NCBI GenBank assembly: GCA_030035585.1
Contig: CM057472.1
Location: 86,301,601-86,365,600 of the forward strand
Length of the DNA stretch: 64,000 nt
Source of the DNA: Dugong dugon
Lineage: Eukaryota; Chordata; Mammalia; Sirenia; Dugongidae
Direction of reading: 5' to 3'
Shown here: positions 1-11,204 of the stretch, piece by piece
How the letters are laid out: each line of letters starts with the position of its first letter
Position numbering within the stretch: the stretch's first letter is position 1
Program-made: the position numbers and the translations under genes
Notes under the pieces: generated by a model
What the model was told of the DNA's origin: nothing
What the model saw: only the letters and a program-made list of their open reading frames with translations
The model's database searches: none

Positions 1-726
1 CCTTCCTAAAAATAGAGTTCTGCTACATTGGGATGGGGCTCTCTGCCCAGAGCCCCAGAATCTAACCCATCTCTTCATCTCATCAGGCCCATGCCAAGGG
101 TCTCTAAAAATAAAGACCCATGGCAGTCATTTTTTCAACTTTTTTTGAATAGCATTTTCAGTGCATGCTGTCTGTCATCTTGTTTCTTTTCTAAATGTGT
201 TGATTGAACAGTGGGTGGCTAGGTAGTGTTTTTGTTAGCACAGAATCCAACAGCTGATTTTATTTTTGAAAATATATTGGAAAAAAAAAAAATCCTGAGA
301 CGTAGGCCATCCCGTGGAAACGTCCCTTCACCCTATAATCGTGTTTTCTAAAAAGCGTGCGCTTTAATAACTTATCAGAACAAAGATAAACTCCATGAAT
401 GGCAAGCTATTTACATCACTCTGGGTTGATTTTTGATCCTTGTCAAACATCCATTTTTACCAGTTTGGATCGGTGCTGGCGTTCTATTTAGTGAGCTGCT
501 TTTCCATGGAACATTATTTCTTTTATAATATATAATAACTTGGTAACAGTAACTCGTGTTTCCATTGCATTTTATAGTTTACAAAGCTCTTTCTATTCCT
601 TATTGCGAGCTTCCTATTGTATTGTCCTGTATTGTATTGCGTGAGGCAGGGCTGCATAAAGAGAGAAGCAAGAAAAACCTGGGTCCAAATCCCACATTTG
701 ATGTTTTACATGTTTTGTGATCTTAC

Positions 727-879
727 CAAAAGTCCTTTGCTATCGAGTCAATTCCGACTCATGGCAGCCCTGTAGGACAGAGTAGAACTGCCCCATATGG
801 TTTCCGGGGAGTGGCTGGTGGATTCGAACTGCTCGTCTTTTGCAGCTGACCACTTAATGACTATGCCGCCCGGGCTCCT
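727..879 (-). mobile_element. AfroSINE (minus), inserted in a MIR
   Basis: Read on the minus strand it starts with a tRNA-like head (gggctc…) and ends with the shared tail (…gagtcggaattgactcgat). On the + strand 'attccgactcatggcagccc' and 'agagtagaactgcccc' are diagnostic. MIR-like sequence flanks it on both sides (a 'gggtccaaatccca' segment before, 'tctgtaaaatggga' after), so the SINE split an older MIR. Confidence 0.8.
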
Positions 880-1001
880 TTTTCGACCTTGAGCGGTACT
901 TTAATGTCTTAGAACTCCGGTTTCCTTCTCTGTAAAATGGGAGAAATGAAGATTGAAGAGAGCATGTATGTAAAGTGCCTCGTGGCACAGTCTAGGCATG
1001 T

Positions 1002-1203
1002 GTTGTTGTGTGCTGTCAAGTTGATTCCGACTCATAGCAACTCCACGTGACAAAAGTAGAAATGTCCCATAGGGTTTCCTAGACTGTAATCTTTACGGAG
1101 TAGATCGCCAGTTCTTTTCTCCCATGGAGCCGCTGGGAGGTTTCAAACTGCCAGTCTTCCGCTTAGCAGCTGAGCACAGAATCATCGCGCCACCAGGGCT
1201 GCT
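1002..1203 (-). mobile_element. AfroSINE (minus)
   Basis: The + strand begins with the gttgttgtgtgctgtcaag tail and runs through 'attccgactcatag' and 'gggtttcctagactgtaatc' to 'gccaccagggct', the complement of the tRNA-like head. It is full length or nearly so. Confidence 0.85.
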
Positions 1204-2617
1204 TCCCAAGTGTGCAGTAGGTACGAAATAATGGTAATTTCAGGTTTTTTTTTTTTCTGTTATAAATAGTAATCACTAGTTTCAAACTTTTATGTGGCTC
1301 TTTATTTTTGGATTCTATTTCTGTGTGGCCAACAAGTGATTGTTCCTCCTATGAACCAATGACCCTGACAGGAAAACAGTCTCAATATTTTACTTTGAAG
1401 AAATTGTTAATTGTTGAAAATACCTTGATGGATTCATAAAGTTTCAGATCAAGCAGAGAATTCTTATGCATTCTGAAACTGGTGCTGAAAATTCAGAGGT
1501 AATCCCTATCCCCTCCAAAACTTCAGAAACAGAAAAACTCAATCCATTCGGTTAACATGAATGTGAATGTATGATTATCTCCGGGGAGAGGACAAACCCT
1601 TTTAAATATTCATTTATTCATTCATGTATTTATTCACTCATTTACTCACGTGAGTATTCAATAAACATCTGCTGAGTGTTGAGTTTGTGCTAGGCATTGG
1701 TGAAAACATTGGCTGTGGAAAGAATTTTATGGAGAAAATACATTTTGGAAGAAAACCCAAAAAGTCAAATTGATGACACCACCTGTTTTATTTTAGTTGA
1801 TTGCATCTGTTGTCAAAAAGAAAAAGCTAAATGAATCTGCTTAGGGCAGGCGCTTAAGAAGGGAAATTGAATGAAAACAGAAGGTGAAATGGGGTAGTTT
1901 TTTTTTTAACTCTGCTCTGCCCAGAACTACCCACCAGTGAATTTCAAGAGGTTAGTGAACCCCCTGAATTATGTGCAGAGTTACATATGTTCATTTTCTG
2001 GGCTTCATAGCTGGCATCAAGTTTTCAAAGGGGATCATGACCTCCTAAAAAGCTAAGAACTCTGACTTCCATTCCAACAGGCCCTCTCATTTTAAAGTAA
2101 CTGACGGTGGATTCCCCACCACAGAGTGCTTTAAAAACCGGTTTTGTTTGTTTGTTTTAATTTTTCAAGTGATCCATTCAGTGACACTGATCACAGTTCT
2201 AATGTTGTACAACCGTCACCATTCTTGGTTTCTAAAACTTCTTCATCACCCCAGTTTTACAAGTACTGTCAACTATTTTGGACTATGAATTACTTTACTA
2301 ATTAGTTATTAGCAGTAAATATTAACCAATAAAATCTATGACTGCTCTTATGATTGATGACATTAGATATTAATAATAACCAATAGTACTAATAGTGACT
2401 AATTATATAATTGATTAGTAACAGGAAAATCTTTAAAGTGCCTCTCAGTGCTGTTTTGATATTAATGATAATGAAAATTTCCATAATGAAAAGTGATCAT
2501 ACAATAAATGATAAGGAATTATTGTTTGGCCAGAAGTTTCCTCCCCAAGGTGTAGACCCCACCACTAGAGCAATGTGTATACCCACATCTGGCCCAGGGT
2601 GAATACCTAGAAGACTT

Positions 2618-2785
2618 GTTGTGCTGTTGTTGCATGCCATTGAGTTGATTCTGACTCATAGTGACCCCATGTGACAGAGTAGAACTGCCCCGTAGGATTT
2701 TCTACGCCAGGTCTGATGGGTGGCTTTGAACTGCCAACCTTTTGGTTAGCAGCCTAGTACTTAACTGTCATACCACCAGGGCTCC
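2618..2785 (-). mobile_element. AfroSINE (minus)
   Basis: Tail (gttgttgcatgccattgag), core 'agagtagaactgccccgtag' and head 'ccaccagggctcct' appear in order on the + strand. Confidence 0.85.
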
Positions 2786-3465
2786 TTTACCTAGAAGATA
2801 ATAAATAAATATTGACTGAACAAATAATGAGAAAACCTCATTGTGGCTCCTCCCCTTACCCCTCCTGGGCAAGGCTCCCTGAAATTTGGACTAGAGCAAA
2901 ACGCTGGAGAGCTTTGCTTGCCTGAACTCAGAGCCCAGAGGGGAATTCAGGTACCTCAAATGGTGTGCGTGTCCTTGGCCTGGACCTTAGTAGATTGTTT
3001 CTGTTTCCTATGCACCAGCTCTGCCTCCCTTTTTGTGGCGGCCAAGGGCCATCTGAGGGCACGGTGGCATGATGCAGATGCCCGGAGGCTGTTGCGATCA
3101 GGGGCCAGGGTCTGACTGATGCGGCTGGGCCTCTCGGTCACTACCTCTTTCTTCTACTTTCATGTGACACAAACAGAAACAAAACATAAACTAAATCGAT
3201 TAGCATAAGGTCACAGGTATAGCCTATGAAAGAGTAGACAAGACTGAAAAGAAATTAGACTGCAGCCTAATGTAATTAAGAAAGGTTTGGGTAGAAATTG
3301 AGTATAATAACCCTATGTGATGATCCTTTTAGAACGGTGTCTGGTACATCCACTAGGATAGGGCTTAAAACAAAGCCACAGATGCCTAGCAGCCTGGCTT
3401 TAGACTGATTTCTTTTGTATCTCACAGTGCCTAACACAGTGTTGGGCATAACATTGTAAACCAGA

Positions 3466-3871
3466 AAAAGTCAAACCAGTTGCCATTGAGTAGATTCTGA
3501 CTCATAGCGACCCCATGTGTGTCGGAATAGAAACTGAAAACCATAGAGTTTTTCTTTTTTTTTTTTTCATTAGCTATGATCTTTCAACACGTGCCCTGGT
3601 GGCATAGTGGTTAAGAGCTCAGCGGCTAATCAGAAGGTCTGCAATTTGAATTCACCAGCCGCTCCTTGGAAACCTTTGGGGCAGTTCTTCTCTATCCTAC
3701 AGAGTTGCTACGAGTTGGAATCTACTGGATGGCAACAGGTTTGGTTTGGTTTGGTGATCTTTCAGAACTGGCTTGCCAGGCCTTTCTTTCAAGATACCTC
3801 TGGGTGGATTTGAACCACCAACCTTTTGGTTAGTAGCCAAGCACTTAACCATTTGCACCACTCAGGGACTC
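3466..3871 (-). mobile_element. AfroSINE, second subtype (minus), split by another SINE
   Basis: This second subtype has a longer body with 'acctctgggtggatttgaac' and the head complement 'caccactcagggactcc'. The copy is interrupted at 3577-3764 by a + strand SINE and its target duplication. Removing the insert restores a continuous element, so this copy is the older of the two. Confidence 0.8.
3587..3754 (+). mobile_element. AfroSINE (plus), nested, with 10-base target duplication
   Basis: The head 'gtgccctggtggcatagtgg' and the tail ending in a ggtttggtttggttt repeat are both present. It is flanked by exact copies of TGATCTTTCA at 3577-3586 and 3755-3764. The target duplication shows a complete insertion by target-primed reverse transcription into the minus-strand SINE around it. 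Confidence 0.9.
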
Positions 3872-3883
3872 CTTATAACATAT

Positions 3884-4072
3884 AAACCAAAAATCCAAAC
3901 CTGTTGCCATTGAGTCAACTGCAACTCATAGCAACCTCATGTGTTATAAACTAGAACTGCTCCATAGGATTTTCTTGGCTGTAATCTTTACAAAGCAGAT
4001 TGCCAGGCCTTTCTTCAGTGGTGTCACTGAGTGGGTTCGAACTACAACCTTTAGGTTAGTAGCAAAAAGGAG
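3884..4072 (-). mobile_element. AfroSINE (minus)
   Basis: Carries 'ccaaacctgttgccattgag', 'agaactgctccataggattt' and 'gttcgaactacaacctttag'. The head end is eroded. Confidence 0.75.
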
Positions 4073-4642
4073 CATAAGCTAAGGCTCATCGCTGGGGCTC
4101 TGTAAGGCCTTTTGGATAGATTGAATGAAGAAGGTCTTTTGGTACAGAGAGGTCCACAGTTCTTTAGTTCTTGCTTATTGCCATCTGGCATAGCAACAGG
4201 TGGAGATGGATGTTCTTGGAGAACTCAGACTATATTTGATACCAAGAGTTACTAGGAAGATATGTTCAGTGCTTCTCCCCAGGCCTGACTTGGAACACAT
4301 GTAGTGTACCCAGGAGGGTCTATAGGAGAGCAGGACAATTGCCTCCGTGTTTCCCTCCTGGAACGCTGGAACATCTCTCAAGTGCCTAGCATCACCCTGG
4401 CTCATCCACTACAGAGCCTTCATCTGTGAGTTTGTGAAACCTTCTCCAATGCAGTGGTGGGGTAGCCTGAGAACAGAGTCCCTGCACGCAGAGAGAGGTG
4501 TGGTGTGCTCTGCGGATGTCACTGGTCTCTTGTTCTCTGCTAGTGATGTTTAATTTCAGATCATTAAACCAACACTTGAAATGCTGGGTAAGTCTTATAA
4601 AACCATCTTTTTTTCATCATATCATCGCTCCAGAATCACCCC

Positions 4643-4853
4643 AAACCAAAAACCAAACCCATTGCCATTGAGCCGATTCCGACTCATAGTGGTCCTGTAA
4701 GACAGAGTAGAACTGCCCCATAGGGTTTCCAAGGCTGTAATCTTTACAGAAGCAGACTACCACATCTTTCTCCCACAGAGTAGCTGGTAGGTTCAAATTG
4801 CTGGCCTTTTGGTTAGCAGCCGAGCGCTTAACCAGTGTGCCACCAATCCAATA
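4643..4853 (-). mobile_element. AfroSINE (minus)
   Basis: Well-preserved copy: 'aaacccattgccattgagcc', 'agagtagaactgccccatag', then 'cttttggttagcagccgagc', the complement of the tRNA-like head. Confidence 0.85.
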
Positions 4854-4999
4854 ATCCAAGCTTTTTATCCAAGTGGTCAAATCCTTTCTCTCTTGTCTCA
4901 TCCAGCCTTCTTTTCTTATCCCAATTTAATTTTTTTATTATGAAATATTTCAGATGACAAAAAGCATAGAAAATTATATACATATATATGTTTATGTTG

Positions 5000-5183
5000 G
5001 TTAAGTAGATGGTGAGCGAAAAAGAGGAAGAGCCTCAACGAGATGGATTGACACAGTGGCTGCAACAATAGGCTCAAACATAGCAACGATCATGAGGATG
5101 GTGCAGGACCAGGCAGTGTTTCCTTCTGTGTACATGGGATCGCTATGAGTTGGAATCAACTCAACAGCACCTAACAACAACAA
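5000..5183 (+). mobile_element. RTE LINE 3' end fragment (plus)
   Basis: The frame GRARRGRASTRWIDTVAATI-like can be read through 'gaaaaagaggaagagcctca' and 'cgagatggattgacacagtg'. It ends in the SINE-shared tail 'cgctatgagttggaatcaac' and cctaacaacaacaa. The fragment lies only ~60 bases upstream of the ADCK1 exon at 5244 without disturbing its acceptor. Confidence 0.75.
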
Positions 5184-5243
5184 ACTTATGAAATAATAAT
5201 TAAAAAAAATGAGTCATCTGACAGGGGACTTGGTGGATTTCAG

Positions 5244-5402
5244 GTGCTTGTCCTGGCCGTGAAGCAGCTGTTTCCAGAGTTTGAGTTTATGTGGCTGGTG
5301 GATGAAGCCAAGAAGAATCTGCCTTTGGAGCTGGATTTCCTCAGTGAAGGAAGGAATGCCGAGAAAGTGGCCCAAATGCTCAAGCACTTTGACTTCTTAA
5401 AG
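5244..5402 (+). CDS. ADCK1: ADCK1 exon encoding the ELDF segment of the UbiB kinase-like domain
   Basis: This internal exon of 53 codons is open in phase 0 at both ends. The acceptor is …ggatttcag and the donor aag|gtagga. It reads VLVLAVKQLF…LKHFDFLK and matches ADCK1, a member of the UbiB/ABC1/COQ8 family of atypical kinases found in mitochondria. Residues 29-32 of the exon (ELDF), followed by EGRNAEKV, form the conserved E-x-D/EGxN block that in this family sits next to the KxGQ region. The KxGQ region itself and the mitochondrial targeting N-terminus are encoded upstream, outside the window. No stop, frameshift or damaged splice site is seen. The gene assignment is firm from family recognition; function is inferred from the family, since the substrate of ADCK1 is not evident from sequence. 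Confidence 0.97.
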
Positions 5403-5960
5403 GTAGGAGGGGCAGGGCAATAGGGGCATGGTGATTTGGTGGGAGAGCACTCCGGGAGGACTTGGCCCTGCCCTGGTGTCCCTCCTGTTAGAACATGGGT
5501 GAGAACATCTCCTTCCTGAGCCTCCTTTCCAAGGACAAATGATTTGTCATTTGTGCTGTACATCAGAGCCCTCCAAGGCAAAGCTACAAAGAAACACCAA
5601 ACATGATTCTTGGTCTGTCAGTCAAACAGATGTTTATTGACTAATCTAAAATTGGAAGACACCCATCACTATCCAAGGGCCATAAGCTGTGGTCTCTGCT
5701 TCCATGAAGCATAGGATGTTGATGATGATGATGGTAATGATAGCTAATACTTACTGTACTACTGGTACTGTTCTAAATACTTTATATCTATCATAGCAGC
5801 TCATTTAATGTACACTCAATTCTGCTGTAATGTGACATATGTGTTCTTAAAAATCACCATACTATGAAAAATCACATAACAGAAACCACAGGTCTTATTG
5901 GAAAAATGGAGTTAGAGGTACAACACTCAAAAACTTCATCAGTGATGCATTAAAAAAGGA

Positions 5961-6168
5961 TAACCAATCAGTTGTGGTTGAGCCAACTCCGACTTCTGAT
6001 GACCCCATGTGTGTCAGAGTAGAACTGTGCTCTGTAAGATTTTCCATGGCTGATTTTTTGGAGTAGATCACCAGGCCTCTCTTTTAAGGTGCCTCTGGGT
6101 GGACTTGAACCTCCAACCTTGTGGTTAGCAGCTGAGAGTGTTAACAATTTGCACCATCCAGGGACTCC
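5961..6168 (-). mobile_element. AfroSINE, second subtype (minus)
   Basis: Carries 'gaccccatgtgtgtcagagt', 'gattttttggagtagatcac', 'gcctctgggtggacttgaac' and 'gcaccatccagggactcc' in order. Confidence 0.85.
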
Positions 6169-7690
6169 AAAAAAAAGGATAGGAACCTAATAAACATGCT
6201 ATTACAGTATTATACATGTTAGATGGTTAAGAAATATGTAATACTACACATACATATGGCACTGTACCTTCAAGCTTGCTTGTGGAAATGGGCATCAGAA
6301 GGCTTGCATCTTGTTAGTTATTGTGACGTGGTGGGATAGAAGGTTGTAACAACAGATGTGGATGGGTGCAGTTCATAACACATTCAGTGATGTTTGAGGT
6401 GTGTGCGTTTTGAGTATTCTTACAGTTTTCTGCGTTCACATATTTCTTGCAGGTGACATTACACATAAGCAAATAAAAAATGTGTGTTCTAATCAAACAG
6501 TTTCCTAATATATCAATCATATTGTAACAAATCTGTATTTTCAAAACAAGCATTGTGGAAGATCTGACTGTGTACTAGAAGACACTTAGGTGGGGAACAA
6601 TATCAAATAATACAAGGTCACAGCCCTAAGTGTCTGCAGTGGTATTGCATGCACGTGCTCCCAGAATTCAGAAGAAGGGACTCCCATGGGCCTAGCAGAT
6701 CAGGGCTCGTTCTGCTAGGTGATGGCACCAGAGCTGGTCTGTGAGGACTATCCTGAGGTTGCCTGCAAGGTGCAGAGGGGCTGAGATGAGTGAGATGCAT
6801 GCCGTCACTGCTGTTCTTCTACCGATTTGTCCTTAGTAGGGTTTATATCCATTTACCCTGGGGCACTCCTTCATTGGGTTGGTGCAGGAGGTTGGAGGCA
6901 GTCTACGTGGAGAGCTTGGCTTCCAACTCTTGGGAGAGACCAGCCCTTCTCTCTCATCAGGACCTCGATAGAGTGCGTAGGGGGAGTCCTAAAGCCCTTA
7001 GAGAATTCTCTGTGCTGGCCCCAAAGCAAACTATCGAGTAGGACTCGCCTTGGGGAAGGCGTCTAGGAGCATTGATTGAGAAGATCTCTTTCTCTGGCTT
7101 TTGAAGACATCATGAGAAATGTAGGTAGTGTTGATATTTCTGCTATCTGGATTGATTAACAGAGACGAGCTCACTGAAGGTATGTCTGTACTAACCATCT
7201 GAGGAACCTAAAGCTTGGATCACAGGATGAAAAGTTATGGCTGTGGTGATCAGTGTAGAGTCTTGACACAGGATTTTGGTGGAAGGTGGAACCACTGGAG
7301 GAGTTTAGTTCTTTGAGTGCATTGGGGGTCAGGTCTGTCTAGTCACTGCCGGTATGCTTGGCTGGCTTTTCCTTGGTTGCCATTGCCAGTGTGGATGGAC
7401 AGACCCTCTTGTGCATGTAAATCCAGACACCTAGCTCTGATAACACCACCCCATCCTCAAAGCTCAGACCACTAGTTCAATGAAAACTTGACTCCCTCAG
7501 ACCAGTAATCATATTAACTAACTAGCATAGTGTGCTGTAGAGTCAGAAATGTGCCTCCAGTTGCATATCCCATTTCTTTCTTTCTTTTATTTTACATTTG
7601 CTGAGGATTTCCTATGAATCTGTTACTGTGCTGCTAAGAGTACGTAGACAAGTGAGAGATGGTTGTCACCTGCCCTGGAAGAACTTCCTG

Positions 7691-7888
7691 TTAAACCAGT
7701 TGTGCAGTATTCTGACTGATGACCCCATGTGCATCTGAGTAGAACTGTGCTCCACAGGGTTTTCAATCGCTGGTTTTTTGGAAGTAGATTGTCAGATCTT
7801 TCTTCTGAGGCACCTTTGGGTAGACTCGGACCTCCAACCTTTTGGTAAGCAGCTGAATGCATCAACTATTTGGACACCCAGGAACTCT
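7691..7888 (-). mobile_element. AfroSINE, second subtype (minus)
   Basis: Diverged copy with 'gaccccatgtgcatctgagt', 'ttttttggaagtagattgtc' and 'cacccaggaactct'. A second, different-subtype SINE follows 13 bases downstream in the same orientation. Confidence 0.8.
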
Positions 7889-7901
7889 ACTTCCTGTCTG
7901 A

Positions 7902-8066
7902 AACAAAGAACCAAACCCATTGCTGTCGAGTAGATTCCGACTCATAGCAACTCTATAGGAGAGAGTAGAACTGCCCCATAGGGTGTCCAAGGTGCCATTG
8001 GTGGATTTGGCCTGCTGACCTTTTGGTTATCAGCCTAGCTCTTAACCAGTGAGTCACCAGGGCTCC
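7902..8066 (-). mobile_element. AfroSINE (minus)
   Basis: Has 'aaacccattgctgtcgagta', 'agagtagaactgccccatag' and 'gagtcaccagggctcc'. The middle is shortened where the core should read on into the 'ctgtaatctttac' block. Confidence 0.85.
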
Positions 8067-8278
8067 ACTTCCTATCTAGTGGGGGCATCAGGGGGGGAGT
8101 GCATAAATATGTTGTTACCGTACAGGTTGATCAGTACTATGAAAGAGACTTACCTATGTTTTTATTGATGCTCAAGAGGAATTATTTCATTCTACCCAGG
8201 ATAAGGAGCTCAGAGAGGGCTTCCAGGAGGTGGTGATCATGTACAAAGGGATGGGCAATATTTATTGAAGGTTTCTTC

Positions 8279-8504
8279 CCAGGGCTTCAAACTGGTTCGT
8301 TCTGGTTTGAACCCCTGCTGAGAATTTGCATTTGTAACAAGTGCCCTGCTGAGAATTTGCATTTCCACCCCAGAGACACTGAATCAGGATGTAGAGTTTA
8401 ACAAGATCCCCAGGTGATTCTTATGTATAACTTCCCAGGAACTTGTTAGAAATGCAAATTCTCAGCAGGGATTCGAACCAGAAAGAACTGGTTGGAAGCC
8501 CTGG
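8279..8504. repeat. 63-base inverted repeat around a MER5-like core
   Basis: Left arm 8279-8341 and right arm 8442-8504 are reverse complements, with 7 mismatches over 63 bases by eye and a 100-base spacer. The inner part of each arm (ctgagaatttgcatttctaa on one strand) is typical of MER5A. The outer ~35 bases (around 'ggttcgttctgg') are not MER5A as I know it. The inner motif also occurs a third time at 8344-8366, in the same direction as the left arm. Confidence 0.85.
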
Positions 8505-9606
8505 TTTCTTCTGTTCTAGGCGCTGCTGCCCTGAACACTATGCAGATACCACGACATTGAATCCTTATAGCTACGGACCCATTTTACAGACAACAATTGT
8601 AGTCATAGAGAAGGGGAGCCAGGGCTAGAAACCTGATTGTCTGACTCCAAGTCTGGTGCTCTGCTCAGCATATTCTGCTGCCTCTTACCCAGCAGGGCCA
8701 CTCCTCAGAGCTAGAACTACAAGCCAGACAAACAGAACCATCTCCTCCACCGTTCCCATGGAAACAGCAAAATCATCCCCTGGCTGGGGCCAGCTAGCAA
8801 CTGTCAGACCAAGACATGTAATAATAATAATAACACACATTTTTGAAAAGAGGATGCCAAATGGGTAAATAATGAATGCACGGATTCAACCTGCTGCTTC
8901 CAGAACCCACGTACCATTCCTACGACAATGGCGGAATTAGGCTCCTGAGTAATTAATTTTTGCCTAAACATATAACAAGGGGGAAGTGAATTTTGTGCTG
9001 TGAACCAGTTCAGCTCTTAAAACTGGAGATAAACTGTTTTTGCACTCTGGCACCCCATCACAACATCTGTGCGTAATTAAGCCTCAGCAAAGAGTTTACC
9101 TCTCAGTGTGCGAGGCATCTTCCACTGCGTATGTGGGGTTTAATAACCTCAGCCCTGTCCTGTAAATCTCCGTGCCTCAGACAAGCCTGGCACGCAGAGA
9201 AGTGTCGGGGAGACTGGGAGTGGGCAAGGGGCAGCCAGGCTGAATGGTCAAGACCAGGGCGTTTGTCGATTTGGCATCTCTTTGTATTTGTGTAGGGGAA
9301 AGGGTAAGCGGTGAGGTTAGCAACAAACCTGGGTAACAGCTGGGGACAAAGTAAGAGGAGAGAAACCTTATGACCACAGGGTTTGGGGAGAGGAAGAGAG
9401 AGGGTGTCTGTGTATCTGGAATTGGGGGAAGGTTGTGGGTCATCTGATGAGCGGGGCCATTCCAGGGTTTCTTAGTCTGAGACAAGGAGCCTGGGACCCT
9501 CCAGAACTTTTGCACAAACTCTGAGGGGATGTTCATGCTTCTGGAGAAGCTCCATGGCATACTAAGAATCTCAGAGATGAAGAACCACTGATTTATAATA
9601 ATTATC

Positions 9607-9999
9607 ACCACCTGCCTGTCAGTGCGTTGTACTGTGGTGGCTTGCATATTGCTGTGATGCTGGAAGCTATGCCACCAGTGTTTCAAATACCAGCAGGGCC
9701 ATCCATAGTGGACAGATTTCAGCAGGGTTTCTGAACTGAGACTAGGAAGAAAAGGCTGGTGATCTACTCCTGGAAAGTAGCTGATGAAGATCTTACAGAT
9801 CACAACAGAATATTGTCTGATACAGTGTTGGAAGATGAGCCCCCTAGGTTATAAGGCACTCAAAGTACGCAACAGCCACAACAATGGATTCAAACACACA
9901 CCACCGATCATGAAGATGGCACAGGACTGGGTAGCATTTCATTATGTTTTACAGAAGGTCTCCATGAGTTGGAGCTGACTCAAATGCAACAACAACAAC
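9607..9999 (+). mobile_element. Short RTE-derived element joining 5' and 3' RTE parts
   Basis: The first ~250 bases (ctgtcagtgcgttgtactgt, then 'gtgtttcaaataccagcagg', then a 'gaagatgagccccctaggtt' block) match what I recall as the leader of the elephant RTE LINE. The sequence then jumps to the RTE 3' end ('gatggcacaggactgggtag', 'ctccatgagttggagctgac') and an (aac)n tail. No reverse-transcriptase region lies between. I read it as an internally deleted, non-autonomous RTE derivative. Confidence 0.65.
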
Positions 10000-10009
10000 G
10001 GCTGTGTTA

Positions 10010-10228
10010 GACAGCTTTAAGCATTTTACGTGTATTTTACTCTTTAACCTTTATAACAGCCCTGTGACAGAGGTGCCATTATTAGCCCCAACAAGGAAAC
10101 GGAGGCCCAGAGAAATCAAACCATTTGCCCAAGGTTGCACAGTGGGTAAGTGGCAGAGGCAGGCTTTCAGTGGAGGCAGCCTAGCTCCACTATGCACGCT
10201 TAACCACGCTGCTGTGCTGCCTTCATAG
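10010..10228 (-). mobile_element. MIR (minus)
   Basis: The classic antisense MIR order is visible: 'aacagccctgtgacagaggt', 'aaacggaggcccagagaaat', 'gcccaaggttgcacagtggg' and 'gtggcagaggcaggctttca'. Confidence 0.8.
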
Positions 10229-10799
10229 TAATTTGTGGGAAAAATCTAAATCACGGTGAACTCTCTACCAGCGACTCTCATCCCTGGTTGTGTATCAGAA
10301 CCACCGTGAAACTATACATGGCTGGCATCATTACCCTACAGGTGCTAGTACAAAGTCAGGACTGTTACTTCCTTTGTAAATGTCATCATTTTATGGATGA
10401 GATTACAAAACTCACCCACAGTCACATAGAATGTGGGTGGCAGAGCTGAGCCTCCAGCCAGCCAGTCTGACCCAGAGTCAGTGCTCTGGTTTGCTGGGCT
10501 CAGGTTGTGGGAGGTCTGCAGCCTGGGTGGTGGGTGCTGGCCCAGACCAGCCAGGGCCTACTTCATAGGCATGCTGACCAAAGCACAGGAACAGAGCAGA
10601 AGCACGGGGTTGTGGCCAGGATAGCACACGGTGGGCTGAGGCTGAGGCCTAGAGTCTTAGTCTAGAACTTTCTATATTCTGTGCCTTTATTTTGGGGGTC
10701 AGGATTGGTGTCAGTGTGGGGTCAGGTGGAGCCCCCAGTAGGGGGCCTCTGCTCTGCTGCAAAGAGGTTGAACCTGGTGCCAGGGGGCCTGATGGCTAC

Positions 10800-11204
10800 T
10801 GTATTAGTTTCCTCAGGCTGCCGTGACAAATTACCACAGACCGGGTGGCTTACAACAACAAAAATTTATTCTCTCACGGTTCTGAAAGCCAGAAGTCTGA
10901 AATCAAGGTGTTGGTTGAGCCATGCTCCCTCCAGGGTCGCCTCTTCCAGTTCTGGTAGGCCCAGGCCTTCCTTGACTTGTGGCTGCATCACTGCCTCTGA
11001 CTTCACACAGCTGTCTTCTCTCTGTGTCTCTTCTCCTCTTATAAGGACACCAGTCATATTGGATTAGGACCCATCTTACTTCAGTATGACCTCATGTTAA
11101 CTAATACATCTATAACGACACTATTTCCAAGTAAGGTCACATTCACAAGTACCAGGGGATAGGACTCGAGCCTGTCTTTTTCGGGAACAGAAATCAACCC
11201 GTAA
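10800..11204 (-). mobile_element. MaLR solo LTR, MLT1 type (minus)
   Basis: Starts 'tgtattagtttcctcaggct', continues 'gggtggcttacaacaacaaa', 'ggacaccagtcatattggat' and 'taaggtcacattcacaagta', and ends 'aaatcaacccgtaac'. This is the antisense order of an MLT1 LTR. The flanking 5-base duplication is not recognisable. Confidence 0.8.

Larger units (their letters stand above)
1..5243 (+). other. ADCK1: ADCK1 intron, 3' part (5' end outside the window)
   Basis: No coding sequence is visible before the acceptor at 5241-5243 (…gatttcag). The stretch holds a MIR split by a SINE (about 640-726 and 885-1000), an L2-like fragment near 1590-1720 (minus), an L1-like fragment near 2115-2240, and seven AfroSINE-type copies, one nested in another, plus an RTE tail just before the exon. 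Positions 1204-1590, 1720-2110 and 4073-4640 look like unique intronic sequence, in which I see no motif I can defend. Confidence 0.8.

Noticed and set aside
5240..5581. Minus-strand open frame overlapping an ADCK1 exon
   Set aside because: It is the shadow of the plus-strand exon, which has proper splice sites and family similarity.
9177..9803. 208-codon minus-strand open frame, the longest in the window
   Set aside because: Its N-terminal part is antisense to the RTE-derived element at 9607-9999. The rest matches no family I know and has no supporting splice or start context.
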